Shown piece after piece: positions 27,248 through 35,395 of a stretch of 64,000 nucleotides of DNA; the first letter of the stretch is position 1, and each line of letters opens with the position of its first letter. Location: NCBI RefSeq assembly GCF_000167195.1, contig NZ_AADV02000005.1, forward strand, positions 1-64,000, written 5' to 3'. Below the pieces are notes generated by a model that saw nothing but the letters and a program-made list of their open reading frames with translations, had not been told where the DNA came from and made no database searches. The stretch comes from Crocosphaera watsonii WH 8501. Its GTDB lineage: Bacteria; Cyanobacteriota; Cyanobacteriia; Cyanobacteriales; Microcystaceae. A program made the position numbers and the translations under genes.

Positions 27248-28940
27248 AGGTTTTGCTGAATAAAAGCAAAACCCTATTCTTTAAAAGGTTACACCCATAT
27301 TCGCGATCGCAAAAAAGATCAGCTTTGTCGGCTACAAACCGCTATAATTGGTAGAAACACCTCCCAGTTGTTGGTCAAGAACAAATGTATCGAAAAGAGG
27401 AGCAACCTTTACCGCCCCCAGAAAAATTTGAATTACCTTTCGAGGGCAAATTGTCCCCCAATAATCGTTGGGTAATCATGGCAGAGTTGATACCTTGGGA
27501 TGATTTTGAGGAAGAATATGCTAAACTTTTTTCAGCAGAAAAAGGTGCGCCAGCCAAACTATTTAGAATGGCATTAGGGACATTAATTATTAAGGAAAAA
27601 TTAGGAACAAGTGATAGAGAAACTATAGAACAGATTAGAGAAAATCTCTATCTACAATACTTTATAGGTTTAAATTGTTATCAACAAGAGCCACCACTGG
27701 AATCTTCAATGCTAGTTCATTTTAGGAAAAGAATTGATGGAGAATTGATAAACAAAATCAATAAAAAAATAGTAAAAAGAGAAATAGACAAGAGTGATAA
27801 AGAAGTAAAAAAAAAGGATTGTCTCCAAGAAAAAGGAGAAAAAATAAAAAATAAAGGTAAACTAATTTTAGATGCGACTTGTGCGCCAGCAGACATCAAA
27901 TACCCAACGGATTTAGGCATATTAAATCAAGCCAGAATTGAGACAGAAAGAATAATAGATAATCTTTATAAACCATTAAGAGTAAAATTGATAAAAAAGC
28001 CGAGAACTTCTAGAAAAATTGCTAGAAAGGAATACTTAAAAGTAGCTAAAAAACGAAAAGTATCTTATCAAGAAAGAAGAAAAGCTATCGGGGAACAGTT
28101 AAAATACCTTAAGAAAAATTTAGGAAATATAGAAGACTTAATTCAAGCTGGGGCTTCCCTGGAAAATCTGAGTAAAAGACAGAAAAATTGTCTAGAGACT
28201 ATCAAAAAAGTTTATGAACAACAACAGTCAATGTGGGAGAATAAGACCCAGAGTGTTCCTCAAAGAATTGTAAGTTTAACTCAACCGCATATTCGTCCAA
28301 TAGTGAGGGGAAAAGCAGGAAAACCAATAGAGTTTGGAGCTAAACTCTCAGTAAGCTGTGTAGATAACTATGTGTTTCTAGACAAAATAAGTTGGGAAAA
28401 CTTCAATGAATCTTGTCATTTAAAAGAACAAGTAGAAAAGTATAAAGAAACGTTTGGCTATTATCCCGAATCCGTCCATGTAGATAAAATTTATCGAACT
28501 AGGGAAAACAGAAATTGGTGTAAGGAAAGAGGGATAAGAATCAGTGGTCCGAAGTTAGGAAGACCTCCGAAAAATGTCAGTGAAGAAGAAAAGAAAGAAG
28601 CCCACTCCGATGAATGCTTCCGTAATACTATTGAGGGAAAGTTTGGACAAGCTAAACGAAGATTTAGCCTAAATCTCGTGATGACAAAACTCCCTGAAAC
28701 CTCCATTACATCTATTGCTATTACATTTTTAGTTGTCAATCTTTCTAAACTTCTGAGGCAGTTTTTGTCGCTTTTTTTGTCCTTATTTACTAATAATAGA
28801 ACAGGGGAACTCATCAAACCGCCTTTCATTAATTTTGATTATACTTTAAACAATTTTTATGTACTAAAACTTATTGATTTGTCAGAAAATTCTTGGTCAA
28901 AAGTGGCATAAATTTTGGAGAAGCTTTTTCAGCAAACCCT
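27248..28940 (+). mobile_element. IS1182/IS5-like element, intact transposase (1693 bp)
   Basis: Left tip AGGTTTTGCTGAATAAAAGC, right tip TTTTTCAGCAAACCCT. The left tip differs from the copy at 49023 by one base in the inverted repeat (AGGT for AGGG). Both have 1693 bp. No target duplication is obvious (left flank CTAAGT, right flank ATATAA). It is the only copy in the window with an uninterrupted transposase gene and could mobilise the others. Confidence 0.9.
27385..28911 (+). CDS. IS1182/IS5-like transposase, intact
   Basis: 508 residues, normal for the IS1182 group. The N-terminal DUF772-like domain (residues ~20-110) includes IKEKLGTSDRETIEQIRENL and LVHFRKRI. A Lys-rich linker follows, then the catalytic core: GKLILDATCAPADI (first Asp ~172), PESVHVDKIYRTREN (second Asp) and CFRNTIEGKFGQAKRRFS (Glu). 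Start MYRKEEQPLPPPEKF is shared by all copies; the upstream sequence AACAAATG lacks a strong ribosome site. It reads through the G-run and the Tyr codon that are mutated in the copies at 10991 and 49160. Confidence 0.9.
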   Translation: MYRKEEQPLPPPEKFELPFEGKLSPNNRWVIMAELIPWDDFEEEYAKLFSAEKGAPAKLFRMALGTLIIKEKLGTSDRETIEQIRENLYLQYFIGLNCYQQEPPLESSMLVHFRKRIDGELINKINKKIVKREIDKSDKEVKKKDCLQEKGEKIKNKGKLILDATCAPADIKYPTDLGILNQARIETERIIDNLYKPLRVKLIKKPRTSRKIARKEYLKVAKKRKVSYQERRKAIGEQLKYLKKNLGNIEDLIQAGASLENLSKRQKNCLETIKKVYEQQQSMWENKTQSVPQRIVSLTQPHIRPIVRGKAGKPIEFGAKLSVSCVDNYVFLDKISWENFNESCHLKEQVEKYKETFGYYPESVHVDKIYRTRENRNWCKERGIRISGPKLGRPPKNVSEEEKKEAHSDECFRNTIEGKFGQAKRRFSLNLVMTKLPETSITSIAITFLVVNLSKLLRQFLSLFLSLFTNNRTGELIKPPFINFDYTLNNFYVLKLIDLSENSWSKVA

Positions 28941-29158
28941 ATATAAATGGGCGTGTTTATCGAAAATAGTTGGGTCTAAAACCCCGCCTTTTAAGGCGCA
29001 TAGTTTTTGAAGCGGAGCATAAATCTCTGTTTCAAAAACAACTTCTGTGCGATAGCGCCGGAACGTAGTGAGGAACTTCTGACTTCTGACTTCGTTAAGA
29101 GCCTTGGTTTAATCAAGTACAAGTTCATCTTCATTCCTGGGTTCTGGCTGGATCTTGG
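28941..29158. other. Intergenic region with a short hairpin and direct repeats
   Basis: CCGCCTTTTAAGGCGC (28982-28997) forms a small hairpin, and ACTTCTG is repeated in tandem near 29076-29092. No gene is recognised, although an open frame from ~29086 leads into the next gene without a start codon, so that gene may once have begun further left. Confidence 0.4.
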
Positions 29159-29788
29159 TTGTACAAAGCACGACGGGTAAGGGCTTTTTCTCATCATTTT
29201 GATAGTTGGCAACAATTCTGTGAGAAAGCATTGAATCTTTCTCAGTTCCAAGTAAACAATTATATTAAGGCCGCTAGGGTATTTAAGGATCTAGCGTTTA
29301 GTGGTTTTAAGATTTTACCCAAGTGCGTTAGTCAATGTCTCCCCTTGGCAAAACTTAAAGACTACGAATTGACCGAGGCGTGGCAAAAAGTTATTGATGA
29401 GAACCCACCCCATAGGATTACTAAAAATGCGATCGAAGCCACCATCAAAGGTGAACCCCTAGCAATCAAGAAACGGTTAGAGATACCCTTGCCAGAATGG
29501 GAAAACTTTGAGCAACGCTGTAAAGACGCTGGTTTGAACCCAAAAGACGAACTGCAAAAATTCTTAGGAGGTTAGGATCCAGAAACAGGGGAAATGAGCG
29601 AAGAAGATGATCTCAAAGATGATGAAGTTGAGGAGGTTGATCCCGAAAAGATAGAAGTATGGGAAGACGATGTTAAAAACTTAGTTAACGAGTATCAAGT
29701 AGCATATAACCTGAGCGTATTTTCGGTTAAAGTCATCCTTGACTGGGTGAACCGGATCAGGAATATTTTCCCCTCCCCACCTGAATGA
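29159..29788 (+). pseudogene. Putative DNA-binding protein with acidic tail, split by an in-frame TAG
   Basis: The first part (138 residues, TTG start) includes FDSWQQFCEKALNLSQFQVN with a helix-turn-helix look (LNLSQFQVNNYIKAARVFKDL) and ends ELQKFLGG followed by TAG. The frame continues with DPETGEMSEEDDLKDDEVEE and a further ~45 residues to 29788. Both parts are in the same frame, separated only by the TAG, so they are probably one ~210-residue protein. Alternatively, the second part starts at its own ATG (29594) as a 64-residue acidic protein. The family is not recognised; the HTH-like part recalls plasmid or phage replication/partition proteins. It sits directly upstream of a structured leader and an IS110-like gene. 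Confidence 0.45.
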
Positions 29789-30071
29789 GAACTGGACGGC
29801 GACCAGTCGAAATGACCTTACTAGAGGTAAGGTTATCGTGGGAAGCTTCCAACCCTTCTCACCGGGTAGTAATGGGTTTACGTGGCTTTTAGAGAGATGT
29901 AAGCACCATTTTAGGGCTTTTATGATCATCGTAAGCACTAATTAACCCACACTAATCCGAGATCAGCTTAAGACAGAGGTAAGCACCCGAATGCGTGGGC
30001 TTGTGGGAGTATCGTAGCGAATATGATCTAAATTCTTAGGGTTGGCAAATTAAAATCAAGGACACTCCGTA
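29789..30071 (+). ncRNA. Structured leader upstream of the IS110-like gene; candidate bridge-type RNA
   Basis: 283 non-coding bases with three consecutive hairpins: ACTGG/CCAGT (29791-29807); ACCTTAC/GTAAGGT with a 5-base loop (29815-29833); GTGGGAAG/CTTCTCAC (29838-29862). The octamer GTAAGCAC then occurs three times (29899, 29931, 29979). In several IS110 elements the guide (bridge) RNA is encoded in the non-coding end before the recombinase gene, the position seen here. Calling it an RNA gene is inference; a protein-binding or regulatory leader is equally possible. Confidence 0.35.
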
Positions 30072-31112
30072 ATGACAATTGTAGGATTGGACATAGGAAA
30101 GCACGGTAATGCCGTAGCTGCTCCACTGCTTGCTATGCCCAAAAATATACTCAAGTATCATGATAACAAGGATAGTGTATTTCTACACTTAACTCCTAGT
30201 AAAAAGTCCATCAGGCAGTTGTTAGAACTAGAACCTACTGGTCTAGTTATGGAACCCACAGGAGGGTGGTATAGTGCTTTTTGGCATAGGGTGGCATTCG
30301 TCTATCACATCCCTGTTTACTGGATGGGACACGCGGATCTCAAGGGGCAACGATCGCACTTTGGATTTTCTAACAAATATGACAAGAATGACGCGCTGTG
30401 TTTAGCAGCATCTTATTTTGACCCATATTTCATCAACAAAGATGGTTCCAAGCGATTCTTAAGAGGATACCGCATAAAAGAGATACAAGCTGTACGGGAA
30501 CTGGTTTTAGAGTTAGAACAACTCGACAAATTAAGAACAACATTGGTCAATCAGTTAAGACAAAGGTTTGCCTTAGAATACCCAGAAGCGGCCGCACAAA
30601 CATGGCAAACGAACGATCACGGTATGACCCCTATAATTGAGTGGTTAATCGGCAAGAATCATCACGGTAGACGAGTAAACCACTACAACAATTCTGTCGC
30701 TAACAGCTTAGGTATTGACATCTCAGAATATTCTCTAGATCACGGTTACGCTATACATCACATAGAGCAGCGTCGTAGAGACACAGAAAGGATGTTAGAT
30801 GAAGCGATGGATCAAGAGTGCTTTATTCCCTACCGACAAGCTTTTAAGGGGTTTCGGTGGGGTATAGGAATGGAAGCTTTAACATTAATGAAGGTGTACC
30901 CCTTCGAAAAGTTCTTGGTAGATGGATTTCCTGTGGTTGAGTGGATTAAACCACCTAAGCGGTTAAATACAGAGATAGGGAAAAAGTTGGGGAAGAAATG
31001 GGACAATTTCAAGGACGCTAAGCAAGCTAAGGGGAAAGATGCTATTATGCGCTTAACGTTCTATGCCACTCGCTTGCTTTTCCAACAACTCAAGGATAAT
31101 ATCTGCTTTTAG
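30072..31112 (+). CDS. IS110-like DEDD recombinase/transposase, atypical C-terminus
   Basis: 346 residues. The N-terminus has the RuvC-like DEDD set of IS110 transposases: D7 (VGLDIGK), E61 (VMEPTGGW), D104 and D107 (KYDKNDALCLA). The middle coiled helices (IQAVRELVLELEQLDKLRTT) also fit. The C-terminal helix-hairpin-helix is recognisable (FRWGIGMEALTLMKVYPFEKF), but the usual Ser-Gly motif of the Tnp20 domain, which holds the catalytic serine, is absent; that stretch reads EWIKPPKRLNTEIGKKLG. It may be a divergent or degenerate IS110, or a related enzyme of unknown use. A hairpin terminator follows. No second copy is in the window. Confidence 0.65.
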   Translation: MTIVGLDIGKHGNAVAAPLLAMPKNILKYHDNKDSVFLHLTPSKKSIRQLLELEPTGLVMEPTGGWYSAFWHRVAFVYHIPVYWMGHADLKGQRSHFGFSNKYDKNDALCLAASYFDPYFINKDGSKRFLRGYRIKEIQAVRELVLELEQLDKLRTTLVNQLRQRFALEYPEAAAQTWQTNDHGMTPIIEWLIGKNHHGRRVNHYNNSVANSLGIDISEYSLDHGYAIHHIEQRRRDTERMLDEAMDQECFIPYRQAFKGFRWGIGMEALTLMKVYPFEKFLVDGFPVVEWIKPPKRLNTEIGKKLGKKWDNFKDAKQAKGKDAIMRLTFYATRLLFQQLKDNICF

Positions 31113-31125
31113 CTCTACAGCAATA

Positions 31126-31149
31126 ACCCACCAGCTTGTTATGGTGGGT
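31126..31149 (+). terminator. Terminator-like hairpin after the IS110-like gene
   Basis: ACCCACCA and TGGTGGGT form an 8-bp stem with an 8-base loop, followed by ATAATTTT. It lies 14 bases after the stop codon and insulates psbZ from upstream transcription. Confidence 0.6.
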
Positions 31150-31194
31150 ATAATTTTGACAGAAGTTTTATCTAGAGAGATAATGGAGCTAATT

Positions 31195-31223
31195 TTGAGT
31201 TAAAAATCCGATGGTGTGATAAC
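31195..31223 (+). promoter_or_regulatory. Possible psbZ promoter
   Basis: TTGAGT and GATAAC (with an upstream TGT) are separated by 17 bases, about 57 bases before the psbZ ATG. The match to sigma-70 consensus is partial and no start site is known. Confidence 0.3.
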
Positions 31224-31279
31224 TCTGTCCACTGTCAATTCATCTTTTTTTAGGAGAACTTCAGGAAAAATCGATCATT

Positions 31280-31468
31280 ATGTCTATTATCTTCCAACTT
31301 GTCTTATCCGCCCTTGTTTTCTTTTCCTTTGTCATGGTAGTTGCCGTTCCCGTCGCTTATGCTTCCCCCCAAAACTGGGATCAATCTAAGCCTTTATTGT
31401 TCATTGGCTCTGCCATTTGGACTGTTTTAGTGTTATTGGTGGCGGGCTTAAACTTCTTAGTTGTTTAA
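31280..31468 (+). CDS. psbZ: Photosystem II reaction centre protein Z
   Basis: 62 residues, exactly the usual PsbZ (Ycf9) size, with two membrane helices (~3-25 and ~38-60) joined by the conserved lumen loop [17 protein letters not shown]. PsbZ sits at the edge of the photosystem II core near CP43 and helps stabilise the complex and its antenna contacts. TTAGGAGAA lies ~20 bases before the ATG. It is a single gene, followed by a GC-richer hairpin-like GGGGCT...AGCTATGGTTAAAGGTGGGG stretch before purL. Confidence 0.95.
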   Translation: MSIIFQLVLSALVFFSFVMVVAVPVAYASPQNWDQSKPLLFIGSAIWTVLVLLVAGLNFLVV

Positions 31469-31625
31469 CCCTACATTCACTATTACATGAGCTTTTCAGA
31501 CTTCATGGAGTAGGATAGCCCCATCTTTAGCTATGGTTAAAGGTGGGGCTGCGGTTTTAAAGCTCAAATGAACAATTGCCGATACAATAAAACTTAGCTG
31601 CCATAAATAAGATCAACATCAATCT

Positions 31626-33932
31626 ATGAATGCACCTTTTACCCCCGAAGAAATAGCAGCAGAAGGTATCAAACCCTCTGAATATGAAGAAATTGTCCAA
31701 CGGTTAGGAAGACACCCCAACAGAGCAGAATTAGGGATGTTTGGGGTCATGTGGTCCGAACATTGTTGCTATAAAAATTCTCGTCCTCTACTGAAAAACT
31801 TTCCCACGGAAGGCGATCGCATTTTAGTGGGGCCAGGAGAAAACGCTGGAGTGGTGGACTTAGGTAAAGGGTTAAGATTAGCTTTTAAAATTGAATCCCA
31901 TAACCATCCCTCGGCAGTGGAACCGTTTCAGGGTGCTGCTACTGGGGTTGGTGGTATTTTAAGGGATATTTTTACTATGGGGGCCCGTCCCATTGCCTGT
32001 TTAAATTCTCTACGGTTTGGAGAGTTAGAAAATGCGAAAACTAGGCGCATTTTTTCGGGAGTTGTTGAAGGTATATCTCATTATGGTAATAGCGTTGGTG
32101 TGCCAACGGTTGGGGGAGAAATTTATTTTAATTCTGCTTACAATGGCAACCCTTTAGTGAATGCTATGGCTTTGGGTTTAATGGAGACAAAAGATATCGT
32201 TAAATCTGGGGCTTCAGGAATAGGTAATCCTGTATTATATGTAGGCTCAACTACCGGCAGAGATGGTATGGGGGGAGCGAGTTTTGCCAGTGCAGAATTA
32301 ACGGATCAATCCATGGATGATCGTCCGGCAGTACAAGTGGGTGATCCGTTCTTAGAAAAGTCTTTAATTGAAGCTTGTTTAGAGGCATTTAAAACCGGTG
32401 CAGTGGTGGCAGCACAAGATATGGGAGCAGCAGGAATTACTTGCTCAACCTCTGAAATGGCTGCCAATGGAGGGGTTGGCATTGAATTGGACTTAGATAA
32501 AATTCCCGTTAGAGAAACAGGAATGGTTCCCTACGAATACTTATTATCTGAGTCCCAAGAAAGGATGTTATTTGTGGCACAAAAAGGAAGAGAACAAGAA
32601 TTAATTGATATTTTTCAGCGTTGGGAACTGCAAGCAGTGGTAGCTGGAAAAGTTATAGAAGAACCCATAGTTAGGATACTATTTCAAGGAGAAATTGCAG
32701 CAGAAATTCCGGCTAATGCTTTAGCAGATAATACCCCTATTTACCATCGAGAGTTATTAGAAAATCCTCCCGAATACGCCCAAAAAGCTTGGCAGTGGAC
32801 AGAAGATAGTTTACCTAGTTGTACAGCAGAAGGGATTGAAATTAAGGGAGAATTGAAAACCTGGAATGATATATTATTAACCCTCTTAGATACTCCTTCT
32901 ATTGCTTCTAAAAAATGGGTCTATCGGCAATACGATCATCAGGTACAAAATAACACGGTTATTATACCAGGAGGAGCAGACGCTGCGGTGATTCGTGTAC
33001 GTCCTATTGATGCGAAACCAGATACTTGTAAAATAGGGGTTGCTGCTACCACTGATTGTAATTCCCGTTATGTTTATTTAGACCCCTTAGAAGGGGCAAA
33101 AGCTGCTGTAGCAGAAGCGGCCAGAAACCTTAGTTGTGTCGGGGCTAAACCCATAGCTATTACTGATAATTTGAATTTTGGGAGTCCTGAAAATTCTATC
33201 GGTTATTGGCAATTAGCCTTAGCTTGTCAGGGTATTTCGGCAGGTTGTCAAGAACTAAATACCCCTGTTACTGGGGGTAATGTTTCTCTGTATAATGAGA
33301 CAGTTGATAGTGATGGAAATCCTCAGCCAATTTATCCCACACCCGTCATCGGAATGGTGGGTTTAATAGAAGATATTACCAAGGTTTGTGGACAAGGTTG
33401 GCAAAATGAAGGGGATATTATTTATTTATTAGGGGTTGACAATAAGCCCAGTTTAGGCGCATCAGAATATTTGGCCACTATTCATGATATTGTGGCAGGA
33501 AAACCGCCAAAAGTTGATTTTGAGCAGGAACGTTTAGTGCAGAAAATTTGCCAAGAAGGTATTAGTCAAAGTTGGATAAAATCGGCCCATGATTGTGCAG
33601 AAGGTGGCTTAATGGTAGCTTTAGCTGAATGTTGTATTAGTGGAAATTTAGGGGCAAAAATTCAACTAGATTATCAAGATAAAAATAGGTTAGATACTGT
33701 ACTCTTTGGGGAAGTATGTGAACAAATTATTGTTTCTGTTAGTGCCAACAATCAACAAGAATGGGAAAGTTATCTACAGCAAAATTTAGGTAATAATTGG
33801 CAAAAGTTAGGTCAAGTAAAATCTAATCAACTGGATATTATCTTGTCTGATGATGCTTCAATTATTAGTGTAGAAGTTAAGAGGATGATTAATGATTGGT
33901 CAAATGCCATTGAGAAAAGATTGAAAAGTTAA
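31626..33932 (+). CDS. purL: Phosphoribosylformylglycinamidine synthase II
   Basis: It carries out the fourth step of purine synthesis: ATP- and glutamine-dependent conversion of FGAR to FGAM, together with PurQ and PurS in cyanobacteria. The 768-residue length fits the small PurL type. Visible motifs: [60 protein letters not shown] in the first half; [22 protein letters not shown] and [15 protein letters not shown] in the second AIRS-type half. It looks complete. purF lies about 1.4 kb downstream, separated by a toxin-antitoxin module and repeats that appear inserted or expanded there. Confidence 0.97.
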   Translation: MNAPFTPEEIAAEGIKPSEYEEIVQRLGRHPNRAELGMFGVMWSEHCCYKNSRPLLKNFPTEGDRILVGPGENAGVVDLGKGLRLAFKIESHNHPSAVEPFQGAATGVGGILRDIFTMGARPIACLNSLRFGELENAKTRRIFSGVVEGISHYGNSVGVPTVGGEIYFNSAYNGNPLVNAMALGLMETKDIVKSGASGIGNPVLYVGSTTGRDGMGGASFASAELTDQSMDDRPAVQVGDPFLEKSLIEACLEAFKTGAVVAAQDMGAAGITCSTSEMAANGGVGIELDLDKIPVRETGMVPYEYLLSESQERMLFVAQKGREQELIDIFQRWELQAVVAGKVIEEPIVRILFQGEIAAEIPANALADNTPIYHRELLENPPEYAQKAWQWTEDSLPSCTAEGIEIKGELKTWNDILLTLLDTPSIASKKWVYRQYDHQVQNNTVIIPGGADAAVIRVRPIDAKPDTCKIGVAATTDCNSRYVYLDPLEGAKAAVAEAARNLSCVGAKPIAITDNLNFGSPENSIGYWQLALACQGISAGCQELNTPVTGGNVSLYNETVDSDGNPQPIYPTPVIGMVGLIEDITKVCGQGWQNEGDIIYLLGVDNKPSLGASEYLATIHDIVAGKPPKVDFEQERLVQKICQEGISQSWIKSAHDCAEGGLMVALAECCISGNLGAKIQLDYQDKNRLDTVLFGEVCEQIIVSVSANNQQEWESYLQQNLGNNWQKLGQVKSNQLDIILSDDASIISVEVKRMINDWSNAIEKRLKS

Positions 33933-33968
33933 CCTGTTTAAGCCTACTAAATTAGGAGAAAATCACTC

Positions 33969-34100
33969 ATGTTATCTATTATGTCCTATTATTACGAATA
34001 TAAAGGAGAAATTGACCAGCAAATTGCTAATGATGAAGCTTTTGCTGATGAATTCCCTAAAAATAACCCCTCTAAGTTACAAGCAAAGGTAAGGTTGTAG
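33969..34100 (+). pseudogene. DUF433 antitoxin, duplicated C-terminal fragment
   Basis: 43 codons beginning MLSIMSYYYEYKGEIDQQIA, matching the C-terminal half of the complete DUF433 gene at 34289 (SYYYEYKGEIDQQIADDEAF) with a few substitutions, then running into a GGCCGTT palindrome. It shows that the antitoxin gene was duplicated and one copy lost its DNA-binding N-terminal half. It is probably non-functional. Confidence 0.75.
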
Positions 34101-34288
34101 GGGTTAACGGCCGTTAACCCCTACTAACAGAAACTGGTATCAGTTGAATATCTTTAACAGCGATCGCAGTTAAAAACCCTAGTGCTAGATATTCCTGTAC
34201 AAAAAATCAAAGCTAAGATATTTTGTTAGGATCACAGTGGTTGAAACTTGGTTAATTCCTTAAATAATGGGAAAATTCAGACAAAAAA

Positions 34289-34609
34289 ATGACCACAACT
34301 TTAACACAATATATTGAAATAACTCCAGATACTCGATTAGGGAAACCTCGCATTGTCGGGAGTCGGATAACAGTAGCTGAAATCGCCACAATGTATCTTA
34401 AAATGGGACAATCCCTGGAATTGATTGCAGGTAAGTACAATTTATCTCTAGCCTCAGTTTATGCGGCTATGTCCTATTATTACGAATATAAAGGAGAAAT
34501 TGACCAGCAAATTGCTGATGATGAAGCTTTTGCTGACGAATTCCAGAAAAATAACCCCTCTAAGTTACAAGCAAAATTGAGGAAATTAAAGGGTGAGTCA
34601 ACAGATTAA
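34289..34609 (+). CDS. DUF433 antitoxin (VapB-like)
   Basis: 106 residues. TPDTRLGKPRIVGSRITVAE then LKMGQSLELIAGKYNLSLASVYAAMSYYYE is the DUF433 winged-helix pattern (xxGxPxIxGTRI...Y.L....V..AL.YY). Paired with DUF5615 genes it forms proposed type II toxin-antitoxin modules, the antitoxin binding its own promoter. It overlaps the next gene by 17 bases. It is complete, unlike the upstream duplicate at 33969. Confidence 0.85.
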   Translation: MTTTLTQYIEITPDTRLGKPRIVGSRITVAEIATMYLKMGQSLELIAGKYNLSLASVYAAMSYYYEYKGEIDQQIADDEAFADEFQKNNPSKLQAKLRKLKGESTD

Positions 34610-34928
34610 GTATCATTTAGATGAAAATGTTGACCCTGATATCGCCCTGGCCCTTCGTAGTCAAGGAATTGATGTCACGACGACTTTTGAGATGAATATG
34701 GCTGGAACATCAGACAATGTACAATTAGCCTTTGTTAAGCAAGAAAAAAGGGTTATTGTCACTCATGACACGGATTTTCTCAAAATAACGAGCCATGACA
34801 GCAATCATTATGGTGTTGCTTTCTCTAAAAAAGGAAGTCGTTCTATGGGTGATATGATTCGTACCTTGATATTAATCTACGAAGTGATGACTCCTGAAGA
34901 AATGAAGGGAACGGTTGAATATCTTTAA
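34593..34928 (+). CDS. DUF5615 PIN-like toxin
   Basis: 111 residues from a GTG inside the antitoxin gene. The PIN-like acidic residues are in place: D10/E11 (YHLDENVDP) and D59/D61 (VTHDTDFLK). The family is predicted to be a metal-dependent ribonuclease held in check by DUF433. The end GTVEYL is echoed in the repeat units downstream. No lesion is seen. Confidence 0.85.
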   Translation: MSQQIKYHLDENVDPDIALALRSQGIDVTTTFEMNMAGTSDNVQLAFVKQEKRVIVTHDTDFLKITSHDSNHYGVAFSKKGSRSMGDMIRTLILIYEVMTPEEMKGTVEYL

Positions 34929-35395
34929 CAGCGATCGCAGTTAGAAACCCTAGTGCTAGATATTTTTGTACTAAAAGCTAAACTCAAGATATCTGTTAGG
35001 ATCACGGTGGCTCAAACTTGGTTAATTCCTTGAATAATAGGAAAATTCAGACAAAACAAGGTAAGGTTGTAGGGGTTAACGGCCGTTAACCCCTACTAAC
35101 AGAAACTGGTATCAGTTGAATATCTTTAACAGCGATCGCAGTTAAAAACCCTAGTGCTAGATATTTTTGTACTAAAAGCTAAACTCAAGACATTTGTTAA
35201 GATCACTGTGGCTGAAACTTGGTTAATTCCTTAAAATAGAAGGCGATCGCCAATATAATTAAATATTTTATACTGTTTAAACTAGAACTATCCCTGCTAA
35301 GATTAAGTTAAACATTTGTTAAGAATTCTTTATTATTTCTCTACAAGTTGCCCGAAGCCCATCCTTGAAGCTGTTTTCAGGAGTTCATCTCTAAC

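Larger units (their letters stand above)
34091..35243 (+). repeat. Three imperfect repeats around the DUF433/DUF5615 module
   Basis: A ~150-190-base unit occurs at about 34091-34288, 34913-35059 and 35060-35243. It contains GTTGAATATCTTTAACAGCG (the 3' end of the DUF5615 gene plus its trailer), a GCGATCGC site, CCCTAGTGCTAGATATT and CTTGGTTAATTCCTT. Units 1 and 3 also carry the perfect palindrome GTAGGGGTTAACGG/complement (34097-34124, 35069-35096). So the region grew by tandem duplication of the toxin's 3' end and flank, with partial loss of genes. Confidence 0.8.

Noticed and set aside
29789-30071. tRNA or known riboswitch in the structured leader
   Set aside because: No cloverleaf, no TTCRA T-loop, and no recognised riboswitch core.
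34091-35243. Possible CRISPR or integron array from three repeats in the purL-purF gap
   Set aside because: The units are long, imperfect and contain pieces of the toxin gene end, so tandem duplication explains them.
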